From Clostridiaceae bacterium Marseille-Q4145 (GTDB lineage Bacteria > Bacillota > Clostridia > Lachnospirales > Lachnospiraceae), in NCBI GenBank assembly GCA_018223365.1, contig JAGTTP010000002.1, positions 947,501 to 1,011,500 of the forward strand: a stretch of DNA of 64,000 nt, in the 5' to 3' direction. Of the stretch, positions 51,844-60,547 are shown one piece after another; the first letter of the stretch is position 1, and each line of letters opens with the position of its first letter. A program made the translations under genes and the position numbers. The notes beneath the pieces were generated by a model. It was not told the origin of the DNA. It saw only the letters and a program-made list of their open reading frames with translations, and made no database searches.

Positions 51844-53352
51844 TCAGAATCGTGTTGCAAACTGCATAACGTTTGCCTGAGTCATCTCATCCTTCTCCGT
51901 GATCTCACCGGTCAGGCGTCCGTTACACATGACACATACTCTGTCAGACATTCCAAGCAGCTCAGCCATCTCTGAGGAAATCATGATAATTGCCTTGCCC
52001 TGTTTTGCCAGGTCTGCCATAATTTCATAAATCTCATGCTTGGCTCCAACGTCGATACCACGGGTCGGCTCATCCATGATCAGCACATCCGGGTCGTTTG
52101 CCAGCCATCTGGATACGATAACTTTCTGCTGGTTACCACCGGACAGGTTGGCGATATGTTCTTTCATGCTGGGAGTCTTAATTCTCAGTTTCTCAATGCT
52201 CTCATCCACAACTTTATTAATTTCTTTGTGGTTCAGAACAAATCCTGCTTTCAGATATTTGTTATACACCGACACGCCTACGTTGTCCTTGATGGACAGG
52301 CAGCCGAAGATACCATTTCCACGACGGTCCTCGGTAATCAGTCCGATACCCGCATTCATGGCATCAATTGGGTGCTTAATATTCACTTTCTTACCGTGAA
52401 TATAGATCTCACCAGATGCTACTCCACGGATTCCGAAGATACCTTCCATCAGCTCGGTTCTCTGGGCTCCTACCAGTCCTCCGAATCCAAGAATCTCTCC
52501 TTTACGAAGCTTGAAGCTTATATGCTGGAATGATTTCTCATGGATAGAGCACAGGTCTTTTACTTCCAGAATGACATCACCGATCTCATTTTTCTTCGGC
52601 GGATATACATTTGTCAGCTCACGGCCAACCATTTTGGCAATGATCTGATCTGTTGTCATCTCAGCTGCAGGCCAAGTGCCTACATAACCGCCATCACGCA
52701 TGACTGTGATATCGTCTGCGATTCGTTTGATCTCATCCATCTTATGAGAGATGTAAATCATAGCTACACCCTTATCTCTCAGATCGTTCATGATCCGGAA
52801 CAGGGCATCTACTTCTTTATCAGACAGAGAGGAAGTCGGCTCGTCAAAGATCACGACTTTCGCCTGGTGGGAAACTGCCTTGGCAATCTCAACAGACTGC
52901 ATCTGACCGATGGACAAGGAACCAAGCTGGGCTTTCGGATCGAAATCCATACCAACCTCATCCAGCCACATCTTCGTATCTTCATACATTTTTTTATGGT
53001 CGATCACTTTCAGTGGACCATAATTCTTCGTAGGAAATCTTCCCAGGAACAGGTTCTCACCTACGCTTCTTGCCAGAACCGGCTGCAGCTCCTGATGTAC
53101 CATGGCAATACCTTTGTTCATGGCATCATCCGGATCCTTAACTTCAATCTTTTCACCATCCAGATAAATCTCTCCGGCATCCATCTTGTAGATACCAAAC
53201 AGACATTTCATCAGAGTGGACTTACCTGCACCATTTTCTCCCATCAGCGCATGGACTGTGCCGGGACGAACTGACAACTGCACATTGTCAAGCGCCTTAA
53301 CGCCGGGAAAGGACTTGCAGATGCCCTTCAACTCCAGTTTATACTCAGCCAT
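51844..53352 (-). CDS. mglA: Sugar ABC transporter double ATPase MglA
   Basis: 502 residues from ATG 53352 (AAGGAGAG upstream). Two ABC domains: the first with GENGAGKST (about 38), LSIGQMQSVEIAKA and VVIFDEPTSSL; the second with a degenerate Walker A (GLVGAQRTE), LSGGNQQKV and VLIMDEPTRGIDVGAK. One intact and one degenerate site is the rule for MglA/RbsA proteins. It energizes sugar import with mglC and mglB. It follows mglB by a hairpin-containing gap. Confidence 0.94.
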   Translation of the reverse strand: MAEYKLELKGICKSFPGVKALDNVQLSVRPGTVHALMGENGAGKSTLMKCLFGIYKMDAGEIYLDGEKIEVKDPDDAMNKGIAMVHQELQPVLARSVGENLFLGRFPTKNYGPLKVIDHKKMYEDTKMWLDEVGMDFDPKAQLGSLSIGQMQSVEIAKAVSHQAKVVIFDEPTSSLSDKEVDALFRIMNDLRDKGVAMIYISHKMDEIKRIADDITVMRDGGYVGTWPAAEMTTDQIIAKMVGRELTNVYPPKKNEIGDVILEVKDLCSIHEKSFQHISFKLRKGEILGFGGLVGAQRTELMEGIFGIRGVASGEIYIHGKKVNIKHPIDAMNAGIGLITEDRRGNGIFGCLSIKDNVGVSVYNKYLKAGFVLNHKEINKVVDESIEKLRIKTPSMKEHIANLSGGNQQKVIVSRWLANDPDVLIMDEPTRGIDVGAKHEIYEIMADLAKQGKAIIMISSEMAELLGMSDRVCVMCNGRLTGEITEKDEMTQANVMQFATRF

Positions 53353-53376
53353 TTTGCTCTCCTTCTTCAATCAGCT

Positions 53377-53410
53377 TAAAAAATGCGGACGCCGTTGTCC
53401 AACGCCCGCA
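53377..53410 (-). terminator. Intercistronic attenuator between mglB and mglA
   Basis: Stem TGCGGGCG / CGTCCGCA (one mismatch) followed on the minus strand by a six-T run, located directly after mglB. Such partial terminators raise the binding protein's expression over the ATPase and permease. Confidence 0.75.
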
Positions 53411-53426
53411 CCATATTCAGAATTAA

Positions 53427-54548
53427 TTATTTTACCATGTCAAGAACTTCCTGAGCATTATCCTGAGTAACTTTTACGTAGTCACAACCAATGTAGTGCT
53501 CATTTCCAGCTCCGGTCAGGTAGTTGATTGCAGCATCAGCAGCGCTGTGAGACTGTGAGAAGTGATCATTAAATACAGTACCGGTCATGGTTCCTGCAAT
53601 TACAGACTCAAGAGCCTCAGACAGAGCGTCTACACCTACCAGATAAATGTCAGTTCCAACGGTACGTCCTGCGGACTGGATTGCCTGCAGAGCACCCATT
53701 GCCATTGCATCGTTGTTACAGAATACAACTTCTACATCGTTTCCAAACTGTCCAAGTGCATTAGCAACGATCTGCTGTGCCTGATCCTGCTGCCAGTTAC
53801 CAACCTGATCCGTCAGGCAGTTAACCTCAAGACCTGCATCCTCAAGAGCTTTTACAGAGAACTCGGTACGATACTGAGCATCTACGTTCTCCGGGTCACC
53901 CTCTACCATGATGTAATCAACTTTTCCGTTTCCGTTGAAGTCAAGTGCATCAAGTCCAAGATCAGAAATGATCTCGCCCTGGAAAGTACCGGACTGACGA
54001 GCATCACAGCCTACATAGGTAACATCCCAGTTATTGTCTTCCCATCTCTGCTCCTCTGCCTCATCCGGCTCACGGTTGATGTATACCAGCGGAATTCCAG
54101 CATCTACTACTTTATCAGTAATGGTAGCTGCGGAAGAAGAGTTAACCGGGTTGACAATCAGAACGTCAACGCCCTCAGTGATGAAGTTGTCGATCTGTCC
54201 GGACTGGGTAGCCTGATCATTTGCACCATCTACGATCTTAATGTTCTCTGCTTTGAATCCTTTGCTCTCCAGATAAGACTGAAGCTCGGTACGGAACAGA
54301 GTCATGAAGTTGTCGGAGAACTGATAAATACAAACGCCGACTTTTTTGTCTGCCAGATCACCGTCTACTGCTTCTGCTGCTGCATCTGCGGTATCAGCTG
54401 CATCAGTTTCCTCTGCTGCATCTGTGGTTTCCTCAGCTGCTGCATCATCCGTTGTGGTGGTCTCTGCCGGTTTGCTGCTACCGCATCCCACTGCCATACC
54501 AGCTACCATTGTCAGCGCCAGAACTACGCTTACTACTTTTCTTTTCAT
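53427..54548 (-). CDS. mglB: Galactose/glucose-binding lipoprotein MglB
   Basis: 373 residues from ATG 54548 with GGGAGGT upstream; the frame is open further but has no such site. Lipobox VAGMAVGCGSS (Cys about 23), a low-complexity Ala/Thr/Asp/Glu linker (30-65), then a periplasmic-binding fold: KKVGVCIYQFSDNFMTLFRT, GVDVLIVNPVNSSSAATITD, IPLVYINREPDE, FCNNDAMAMGALQAIQSAGR, LVGVDALSEALES. The last motifs match the galactose-binding subfamily. It delivers sugar to MglAC. Confidence 0.92.
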   Translation of the reverse strand: MKRKVVSVVLALTMVAGMAVGCGSSKPAETTTTDDAAAEETTDAAEETDAADTADAAAEAVDGDLADKKVGVCIYQFSDNFMTLFRTELQSYLESKGFKAENIKIVDGANDQATQSGQIDNFITEGVDVLIVNPVNSSSAATITDKVVDAGIPLVYINREPDEAEEQRWEDNNWDVTYVGCDARQSGTFQGEIISDLGLDALDFNGNGKVDYIMVEGDPENVDAQYRTEFSVKALEDAGLEVNCLTDQVGNWQQDQAQQIVANALGQFGNDVEVVFCNNDAMAMGALQAIQSAGRTVGTDIYLVGVDALSEALESVIAGTMTGTVFNDHFSQSHSAADAAINYLTGAGNEHYIGCDYVKVTQDNAQEVLDMVK

Positions 54549-54639
54549 GTTGTTTCTACCTCCCATTTTTTGGTTCACGTGTAACTCTCTGTTACTAATG
54601 ACAATATAACAGGACAACCATGAAAAAAACATAGAATAT

Positions 54640-54710
54640 TCTTCTGTCTTTCTTAAAAATTCTTCTTTTTCATTTGTGCATTTTTCACAAAAGAAGAATC
54701 CTCTGTTCAT
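54640..54710 (-). terminator. Terminator after nadE
   Basis: On the minus strand ATTCTTCTTTT pairs with AAAAGAAGAAT across an 18-base loop that itself contains GTG/CAC pairing, followed by TTTTAAG. It isolates nadE from the mgl operon. Confidence 0.65.
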
Positions 54711-54719
54711 CAGTTTTGT

Positions 54720-56636
54720 CTAAAGGTTTTCCAGGCTGTCCATCCAGAGCTTCGCGCAGGCGTCACTCGGCATACGCAGATCTCCTCTCGGAGACACGGC
54801 TACCGTACCAACCTTCGGACCATCCGGCAGACAGGAACGCTTGAACTGCTGTGCAAAGAACCGGCGCATAAAGGTTTTGAGCCATTTGAGAATGGTCTCA
54901 TCATCGTACTCCCCTGCAAAGGCCTGCTTTGCCAGATAGAAAATCTTATCCGGTGCAAAACCGAAGCGGAGCATATAATAAAGATAAAAATCATGAAGCT
55001 CATAAGGCCCTACCAGATCTTCCGTCTTCTGGGAGATGGTTCCATTTTCCGGTGGCAGAAGTTCCGGACTCACCGGTGTATCAAGGATATCCAGCAGAAT
55101 TGCAGAAAGCTCTTCATCCCCGCAGGTATCCACATAGTAGCGTACCAGATGGCGCACCAGGGTCTTTGGCACGGATACATTGACACCGTACATGGACATA
55201 TGATCACCGTTATAGGTCGCCCAGCCAAGGGCAAGCTCGGACATATCTCCGGTTCCGATGACCATGCCGCAGGTCTGATTTGCCACATCCATCAGAATCT
55301 GGGTACGCTCTCTGGCCTGGGAATTCTCATAGGTCACATCATGGACACTGCTGTCATGCCCGATATCACGGAAATGAATGTTGACCGCTTCCTTAATATC
55401 CACTTCCCGAAGCTGTGCCCCAAGACGTCTGGTCAGCTCACAGGCATTATTGTAAGTACGGTCCGTGGTTCCAAAGCATGGCATGGTCACTGCGGTAATA
55501 CAGGTTCTCGGCAGGTTCAGGCGATCCACCGCTCTTGCTGCCACCAGAAGTGCCAGCGTGGAATCAAGACCTCCGGAAATACCGATGACTACACTCTTAC
55601 AATGAGTATGCTCCATACGTTTCTTCAGACCCATGGACTGGATGGCAAGAATCTCCTCACAGCGTTTCTCGCGCTCCTCCTTCCGTCCCGGTACAAAGGG
55701 CGCCTTATCCACATAACGGTCAAAGGCCGCATCAGCTGAAGCCATCTCATATTCCACTTCAATATAACCGTCTGCATCTGCAGTTACATCATAGGTCGTA
55801 TAATGTCTTCTCTCTCCCACCAGACGCTCAATATCCAGGTCTCCATAGATAGTCTCGTTGGTGAATCTCTCAGACTCTGCCAGCACGGAACCGTTCTCTG
55901 CGATCAGATGATGCCCACCGAATACCAGATCCGTGGAGGACTCTCCTTCGCCTGCGCTGGCGTAGATATAGCCGCATACCAGACGGCCGGACTGAATCTT
56001 CACCAGATCCCGGCGATAGGAATCCTTGCCGGTAACCTCATCACTGGCAGACAAATTGACGATCACAGTCGCACCGTGCATGGCGTGGCAGACGCTGGGC
56101 GGATTGGGCGTCCACAGATCTTCGCAGATCTCCGCTGCCACCTTCAGTCCCGGCATGGTTTTACAGGTAAACAGAAGATCTGTTCCAAAGGGAACAGTTG
56201 TCCCATCCTGCCATGTAACAGAAGTGCATCCAACCGGTGCTGTCGTAAAATGACGCGCCTCATAGAACTCACTGTAATTGGGAATATATGTCTTCGGCAC
56301 CAGTCCCAGCAAATATCCGTCAGAATAAGCAGCTGCCACATTGTAGAGCTTTCCGTTTATTTCCAGTGGAAGACCTGCAAAGAAAAGACCATCCATGCCT
56401 TTACTTGCTGCTACGATCTCCTGCAACGCTTTTTTCGCACCATTTAACAGAATATCCTGGCGGAACAGGTCGGAGCAGGTGTAACCGGTAATGCCCAGCT
56501 CCGGAAATACAATGATCCTGGCACCATTCTCCCAGGCTTCCTTCATCAGACGAATGGTTTCCTGTGCATTGTACTCTGTATCAGCCACTCGGATCTTTGG
56601 AGAAACCGCTGCTGTCTTCACAAATCCATACTTCAT
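54720..56636 (-). CDS. nadE: Glutamine-dependent NAD+ synthetase
   Basis: 638 residues. N-terminal amidase (1-300) with triad Glu in FPELGITGYTC, Lys in LVPKTYIPNYSEFYE and Cys in AAEICEDLWTP. C-terminal synthetase with the P-loop GISGGLDSTLALL (about 355) and GTGDMSELALGW. It makes NAD+ from deamido-NAD+, ATP and glutamine. It starts one base after the hslO stop. Length is typical of the two-domain type. Confidence 0.95.
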   Translation of the reverse strand: MKYGFVKTAAVSPKIRVADTEYNAQETIRLMKEAWENGARIIVFPELGITGYTCSDLFRQDILLNGAKKALQEIVAASKGMDGLFFAGLPLEINGKLYNVAAAYSDGYLLGLVPKTYIPNYSEFYEARHFTTAPVGCTSVTWQDGTTVPFGTDLLFTCKTMPGLKVAAEICEDLWTPNPPSVCHAMHGATVIVNLSASDEVTGKDSYRRDLVKIQSGRLVCGYIYASAGEGESSTDLVFGGHHLIAENGSVLAESERFTNETIYGDLDIERLVGERRHYTTYDVTADADGYIEVEYEMASADAAFDRYVDKAPFVPGRKEEREKRCEEILAIQSMGLKKRMEHTHCKSVVIGISGGLDSTLALLVAARAVDRLNLPRTCITAVTMPCFGTTDRTYNNACELTRRLGAQLREVDIKEAVNIHFRDIGHDSSVHDVTYENSQARERTQILMDVANQTCGMVIGTGDMSELALGWATYNGDHMSMYGVNVSVPKTLVRHLVRYYVDTCGDEELSAILLDILDTPVSPELLPPENGTISQKTEDLVGPYELHDFYLYYMLRFGFAPDKIFYLAKQAFAGEYDDETILKWLKTFMRRFFAQQFKRSCLPDGPKVGTVAVSPRGDLRMPSDACAKLWMDSLENL

Positions 56637-56637
56637 T

Positions 56638-57516
56638 TTATTTGCTCCTTCTGATCAGGTTTTTCAGTTCTTCCATATTAAATACGTAAGGGGTGTTGCA
56701 GAAATGGCATTTCACTTCAACCGGCTTTCCTTCCTGCACCATGTCGTTCAGTTCTTTTTTACCGACGCTGATCAACGCTTTTTCTACTTTTTCTCTGCTG
56801 CAGTCGCAGTGGAACCGGGTGTCCAGTTTATCCAGAATCTCCAGACCAAATTCTCCCAGAAATTCATCCAGCAGCTGCTCCGGTGTAAATCCTCTATCCA
56901 GATAAGAAGTGACAGAATCTACGGAAGACAGTTTCTTCTCCAGACGGTCTACCACACTGTCCTCCACGAAGGGCATCAGCTGAATGATGAATCCACCTGC
57001 CTGACGGACGGTGTTATCCTTCTCCATGAGGACACCCAGTCCTACAGAAGAGGGTACCTGCTCAGAATTGGCAAAGTAATAGGTTAAATCTTCTGCAATC
57101 TCACCTGTTTTCAGTTCTGTCTGTCCCACATAGGGTTCCTTGAGCCCAAGGTCTTTGATGACGCTTAAAAATCCAAGATCCAATGCTCCGCCCACATCCA
57201 GTTTTCCTTTGGCATTGGGAGGCAGCATCACATCCGGATTTTCCACAAATCCTTTTACATTTCCGTGGGAATCTGCGGTGACTGTCAGTCCTCCGATGGG
57301 TCCATTGCAGCGGATCTGCAGGGTCAGCACATCTTTTTCTCCTTTCATCATAACGCCCATCATGGCCCCCGCACTCAGGAGACGCCCCAGTGCTGCAGTT
57401 GCCACCGGACTGGTATTATGATCCTGTCTCGCAGTCTCCACCAGTTCTCTGGAAGTAATGGCAAATGCACGGATCTGGCCTTCTGCTGCTGTTGCTCTTA
57501 CAATATAATCTTTCAT
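56638..57516 (-). CDS. hslO: Hsp33 redox-regulated chaperone
   Basis: 292 residues. The N-terminal domain (SGAMMGVMMKGEKDVLTLQI, GPIGGLTVTADSHGNVKGFV) and the C-terminal zinc switch FHCDCS ... VKCHFCN with four cysteines (CxC, CxxC) identify Hsp33. Oxidation releases zinc and activates the holdase. It lies between a methyltransferase and nadE in one operon. Confidence 0.95.
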   Translation of the reverse strand: MKDYIVRATAAEGQIRAFAITSRELVETARQDHNTSPVATAALGRLLSAGAMMGVMMKGEKDVLTLQIRCNGPIGGLTVTADSHGNVKGFVENPDVMLPPNAKGKLDVGGALDLGFLSVIKDLGLKEPYVGQTELKTGEIAEDLTYYFANSEQVPSSVGLGVLMEKDNTVRQAGGFIIQLMPFVEDSVVDRLEKKLSSVDSVTSYLDRGFTPEQLLDEFLGEFGLEILDKLDTRFHCDCSREKVEKALISVGKKELNDMVQEGKPVEVKCHFCNTPYVFNMEELKNLIRRSK

Positions 57517-57533
57517 CTGTCTCTTCTCCTTTT

Positions 57534-58298
57534 CTACTCAGCCGTTTTTTCCGGACGCTGGCAGATCACATAGACTCGTTCTGAATCTTTTCTTGCCGGT
57601 TCATGAGTAAATGCATCATAAATATGAAGAAGGTTAAGCCCTGACCTCTTCACCAGCTCCCGGATCGTTCCCAGAGAATAAGCTCTCTGGAAATGATTTT
57701 CTTCTTCTTTTCTATAAAGTCCTGACGGTTCCTTCACAAAAAGGGTCAGGTCATATTCATTGATCATGGATTCTTCATCATAATAGTTTTCCCAGATGAA
57801 GCTTCCTTCTTCCCGGTTCTCTGCAATGGTCTGTTCACCCAGAAGCTCCCGGTACTTGTATTCCGTGTTCAGGTCAAAAATAAACAGTCCACCATAATCC
57901 AGATAGTTATGTGCTGCGGAGGTTAAAATACCAAGTATCTCTTCCTCTTCCAGGATGTAATTCATAGAATCGCAGATACAGATAATTGCCCGCACCGTTC
58001 CATAAAGCTCAAATTCCCGCATGTCCTGACAAAGATACAAAATCTCATGACCCGACTCCTGCTTTTTCTCCAGTGCTTCCTCCAGCATCTCCTCTGACTG
58101 GTCAATACCGATCATATCGTAGCCTGCCGATGCCAGAATCTCCGTCATGGTACCTGTGCCGCAGCCTAATTCCAGCACCAGTCCTTCATCCACTCCATAC
58201 TCTTTCAACAGTCCTTTTACATATTCCCCCCATTCTTCATAGGGGATATTGTCCATGAACAGATCATAGACTTCTGCAAATCCCGTGTATGCTTCCAT
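57534..58298 (-). CDS. Class I SAM-dependent methyltransferase
   Basis: 254 residues. SAM motif I LVLELGCGTGTMTEILASAG (about 42), then GIDQSEEMLEEA, IICICDSMNYI and GLFIFDLNTEYK. The substrate is unknown. It starts the operon with hslO and nadE, 17 bases before hslO. Widely kept in Lachnospiraceae at this type of position, but I cannot give a function. Confidence 0.87.
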   Translation of the reverse strand: MEAYTGFAEVYDLFMDNIPYEEWGEYVKGLLKEYGVDEGLVLELGCGTGTMTEILASAGYDMIGIDQSEEMLEEALEKKQESGHEILYLCQDMREFELYGTVRAIICICDSMNYILEEEEILGILTSAAHNYLDYGGLFIFDLNTEYKYRELLGEQTIAENREEGSFIWENYYDEESMINEYDLTLFVKEPSGLYRKEEENHFQRAYSLGTIRELVKRSGLNLLHIYDAFTHEPARKDSERVYVICQRPEKTAE

Positions 58299-58372
58299 AG
58301 GCTCTTTCTCTCCTGCTTTTTATCCAACAAAAAATCCCTTTTCAGGAATTCCCATATGATGACAAAAGGGCT

Positions 58373-58408
58373 GCTGCGAACCGTGGTTCTGCAAACAGCC
58401 CCTTTTTC
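58373..58408 (-). terminator. Terminator after crh
   Basis: On the minus strand GGGCTGTTTGC pairs with GCAGCAGCCC with internal GAACC/GGTTC-like pairing, followed by TTTT. It ends the murB-rapZ-whiA-crh operon. Confidence 0.7.
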
Positions 58409-58424
58409 TTTATATGATCCGCGC

Positions 58425-58682
58425 TTAGTTACGACTGCTCAGATACTTTTCGATATTTTCAATGGCAGCTTCCTCATCGGTTCCTTCCGCACTTACTACT
58501 ACAGATTCCCCTGTGCTCAGACCGAGAGTCATCATTCCCATAATACTTTTTGCATTTACTTTTTTATTATCGATCTCTACATAAATCTTACTCTCATACT
58601 GACTTGCTACCTGTACCAGTACTGCTACTGGTCTGGCCTCTAATCCACTTGCCAACTGAACAGTCATTGGTTTTCTAATCAT
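58425..58682 (-). CDS. crh: Crh-like HPr-family protein lacking the phospho-His
   Basis: 85 residues, HPr length. The usual GLHARPA active site reads SGLEARPVAVLVQ here: Glu replaces His15. The Ser46 region is kept (KKVNAKSIMGMMTLG). Bacillus Crh has Gln at this position and acts only through Ser46-P with CcpA in catabolite repression. It follows whiA by 2 bases, matching the whiA-crh order of Bacillus. So it is probably regulatory and cannot pass phosphate in the sugar PTS. Confidence 0.88.
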   Translation of the reverse strand: MIRKPMTVQLASGLEARPVAVLVQVASQYESKIYVEIDNKKVNAKSIMGMMTLGLSTGESVVVSAEGTDEEAAIENIEKYLSSRN

Positions 58683-58684
58683 GC

Positions 58685-59644
58685 TTACTCCTCCTTATAC
58701 TCCTCTTTGCCCCCACGCAATTTTTCAGCAATTAAGCTCAGTTTGCGAAGGCGATGATTTACTCCGGATTTTCCTACTGGCGGAACCAGCATATTTCCCA
58801 ACTCTTTTAAGCTGGCATCCGGATGCTCCAGTCTGAGCCTGGCCATCTCTCCAAGACTCTCGCTTAGGTCCTGCAGTCCTGTTGTCCGTTGGATGAAACG
58901 AATATCTTCCACCTGTCGAACCGCTGCGGAAACCGTCTTGTTCAGATTTGCAGTCTCACAGTTCACCTTACGGTTCACTGAGTTCCGCATTTCTTTCACA
59001 ATTCGTACATTTTCCAACTGCATCAGCGATACATGTGCTCCAGTCAGTCCCAGCAGTTCCACAATCTGAGATCCTTCTTTTACATAGACCACATAATGCT
59101 TTTTCCGCATAACAATCTTTGCATCAATTTCATATGCAGTCAAAAGACTCCGGAGTTCCTCTGCTTTTTCCTGCCCATTACAGACAATCTCAAAGTGGTA
59201 GGATTTCTCCGGATCACTCACGGATCCTGCTGCCAGAAACGCTCCCCGTATAAAAGCCTTCCTGCAGCAATTCTGTTTCAGGAGACTGTTATGTATCTGG
59301 CGGACATCGCCATCAATGTTTCCGTCCTGGTTCATCAGACGGGTTCCGTAAAGGAGCCGCCTTGCATCCTTATCACACCGGGTTACTATGGAATAATACC
59401 GTATTTCCCGGCTTTTTCGGACAGAAACCTCAGCTCTCATATTAAATGTTTTTTTCAATAATGTAAAGTACTTTCTTGCCACCGGAAGGTTTTCCGTCTG
59501 TATTTTTACACAGCAGGAATCGGTCTCCGTCAGAATAATTTTTCCGCAAAACAGCAAAATTGCCGCAGTTTCTGCAATACGACAGTGATGAGCCGCCGGA
59601 ACCAGTGTCGAAAGTTCTTCCTTAATTGCCCCGGAAAAAGACAT
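58685..59644 (-). CDS. whiA: WhiA DNA-binding regulator
   Basis: 319 residues from ATG 59644; the longer frame to 59734 overlaps rapZ. N-terminal domain starts MSFSGAIKEELSTLVPAAHH and has a degenerate LAGLIDADG-like fold (FIRGAFLAAGSVSDPEKSYH); the C-terminal HTH is near NKTVSAAVRQVEDIRFIQRT and HPDASLKELGNML, ending GKSGVNHRLRKL. It influences cell division and chromosome segregation in Bacillus and sporulation in Streptomyces. It sits between rapZ and crh. Confidence 0.95.
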   Translation of the reverse strand: MSFSGAIKEELSTLVPAAHHCRIAETAAILLFCGKIILTETDSCCVKIQTENLPVARKYFTLLKKTFNMRAEVSVRKSREIRYYSIVTRCDKDARRLLYGTRLMNQDGNIDGDVRQIHNSLLKQNCCRKAFIRGAFLAAGSVSDPEKSYHFEIVCNGQEKAEELRSLLTAYEIDAKIVMRKKHYVVYVKEGSQIVELLGLTGAHVSLMQLENVRIVKEMRNSVNRKVNCETANLNKTVSAAVRQVEDIRFIQRTTGLQDLSESLGEMARLRLEHPDASLKELGNMLVPPVGKSGVNHRLRKLSLIAEKLRGGKEEYKEE

Positions 59645-59651
59645 TTCAACC

Positions 59652-60527
59652 TCACTTTCCTCTGGCCGCGTCTTTACCGATATCCCGATGTTCCAGACGC
59701 ACGCCGTAATCCGACTGCTTCTGAAGCCGCTCATATAACTTATTGGCCAGAGTTACGGAACGGTGCTTTCCTCCGGTACAGCCAATGGCTACTACCAGCT
59801 GATTCTTTCCTTCCAGCACATAGTTCGGCACCAGGAACAGCAACATGTCCTCCAGTTTGTCCAGAAATACGTGGGCCATATCATAACCCATGACAAAGTC
59901 CTGAATCTCCTGATCGTTTCCGGTCAGTTTTCTTAAATTCTCATAATAATAAGGATTCGGAAGGAATCGTACATCAAATACCAGATCCGCATCACTGGGG
60001 ATTCCGTACTTGAACCCGAAGGACAGAACCGTGATCATCAGGTTCTTAAACTCCCGGTTCTGGATAAAGATCTTATCCAGCTCCTGTTTTAGTTCCCGGG
60101 TCAAAAGCTGGCTTGTATCAATGATGTAGTCTGCCTGCTTTTTCAAAAATGTCAGACGTTCCCGCTCCAGGGTGATTCCCTGCTCCACTCTGCCGGACTC
60201 TGCGAGGGGATGCATTCTTCTGGTCTCTTTATAACGCTTCACCAGGACTTCATCTGACGCATCCAGAAAGAGAATCTCATGGGAAATCCCTTCCATCGTC
60301 ATATGTTCCAGCACCTGTTCCAGCTGTCCCAATGATTTACCGCTCCGGATATCGATTCCGATGGCTACTTTTGTGATCTCACTGTTTCCTGACGCTGTCA
60401 GCTCTGCAAATTTATCGATAAAAGGAACCGGCAGATTATCCACACAAAAATAACCCGCATCTTCCAGTACCTTCAAGGCCGTCGTTCTGCCCGCGCCGGA
60501 CATTCCAGTCACGATCACCAGTCTCAT
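59652..60527 (-). CDS. rapZ: RapZ/YvcJ nucleotide-binding protein
   Basis: 291 residues. Walker A VTGMSGAGRTTALKVLED (Arg where the consensus has Lys: GMSGAGKS/T), Walker B region VDNLPVPF, then the C-terminal conserved domain VLSFGFKYGIPSDADLVFDV, RFLPNPYY, AIGCTGGKHRSV. In E. coli RapZ guides RNase E to GlmZ RNA; in Bacillus YvcJ is a GTPase-like protein linked to competence. The Lys-to-Arg change in the P-loop may affect nucleotide binding. Confidence 0.95.
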   Translation of the reverse strand: MRLVIVTGMSGAGRTTALKVLEDAGYFCVDNLPVPFIDKFAELTASGNSEITKVAIGIDIRSGKSLGQLEQVLEHMTMEGISHEILFLDASDEVLVKRYKETRRMHPLAESGRVEQGITLERERLTFLKKQADYIIDTSQLLTRELKQELDKIFIQNREFKNLMITVLSFGFKYGIPSDADLVFDVRFLPNPYYYENLRKLTGNDQEIQDFVMGYDMAHVFLDKLEDMLLFLVPNYVLEGKNQLVVAIGCTGGKHRSVTLANKLYERLQKQSDYGVRLEHRDIGKDAARGK

Positions 60528-60547
60528 GTTGTATCTCCCTCTCTACC

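Noticed and set aside
53562..54584. 340-residue plus-strand open frame
   Set aside because: Exact antisense of mglB; the length follows from the codon bias of mglB.
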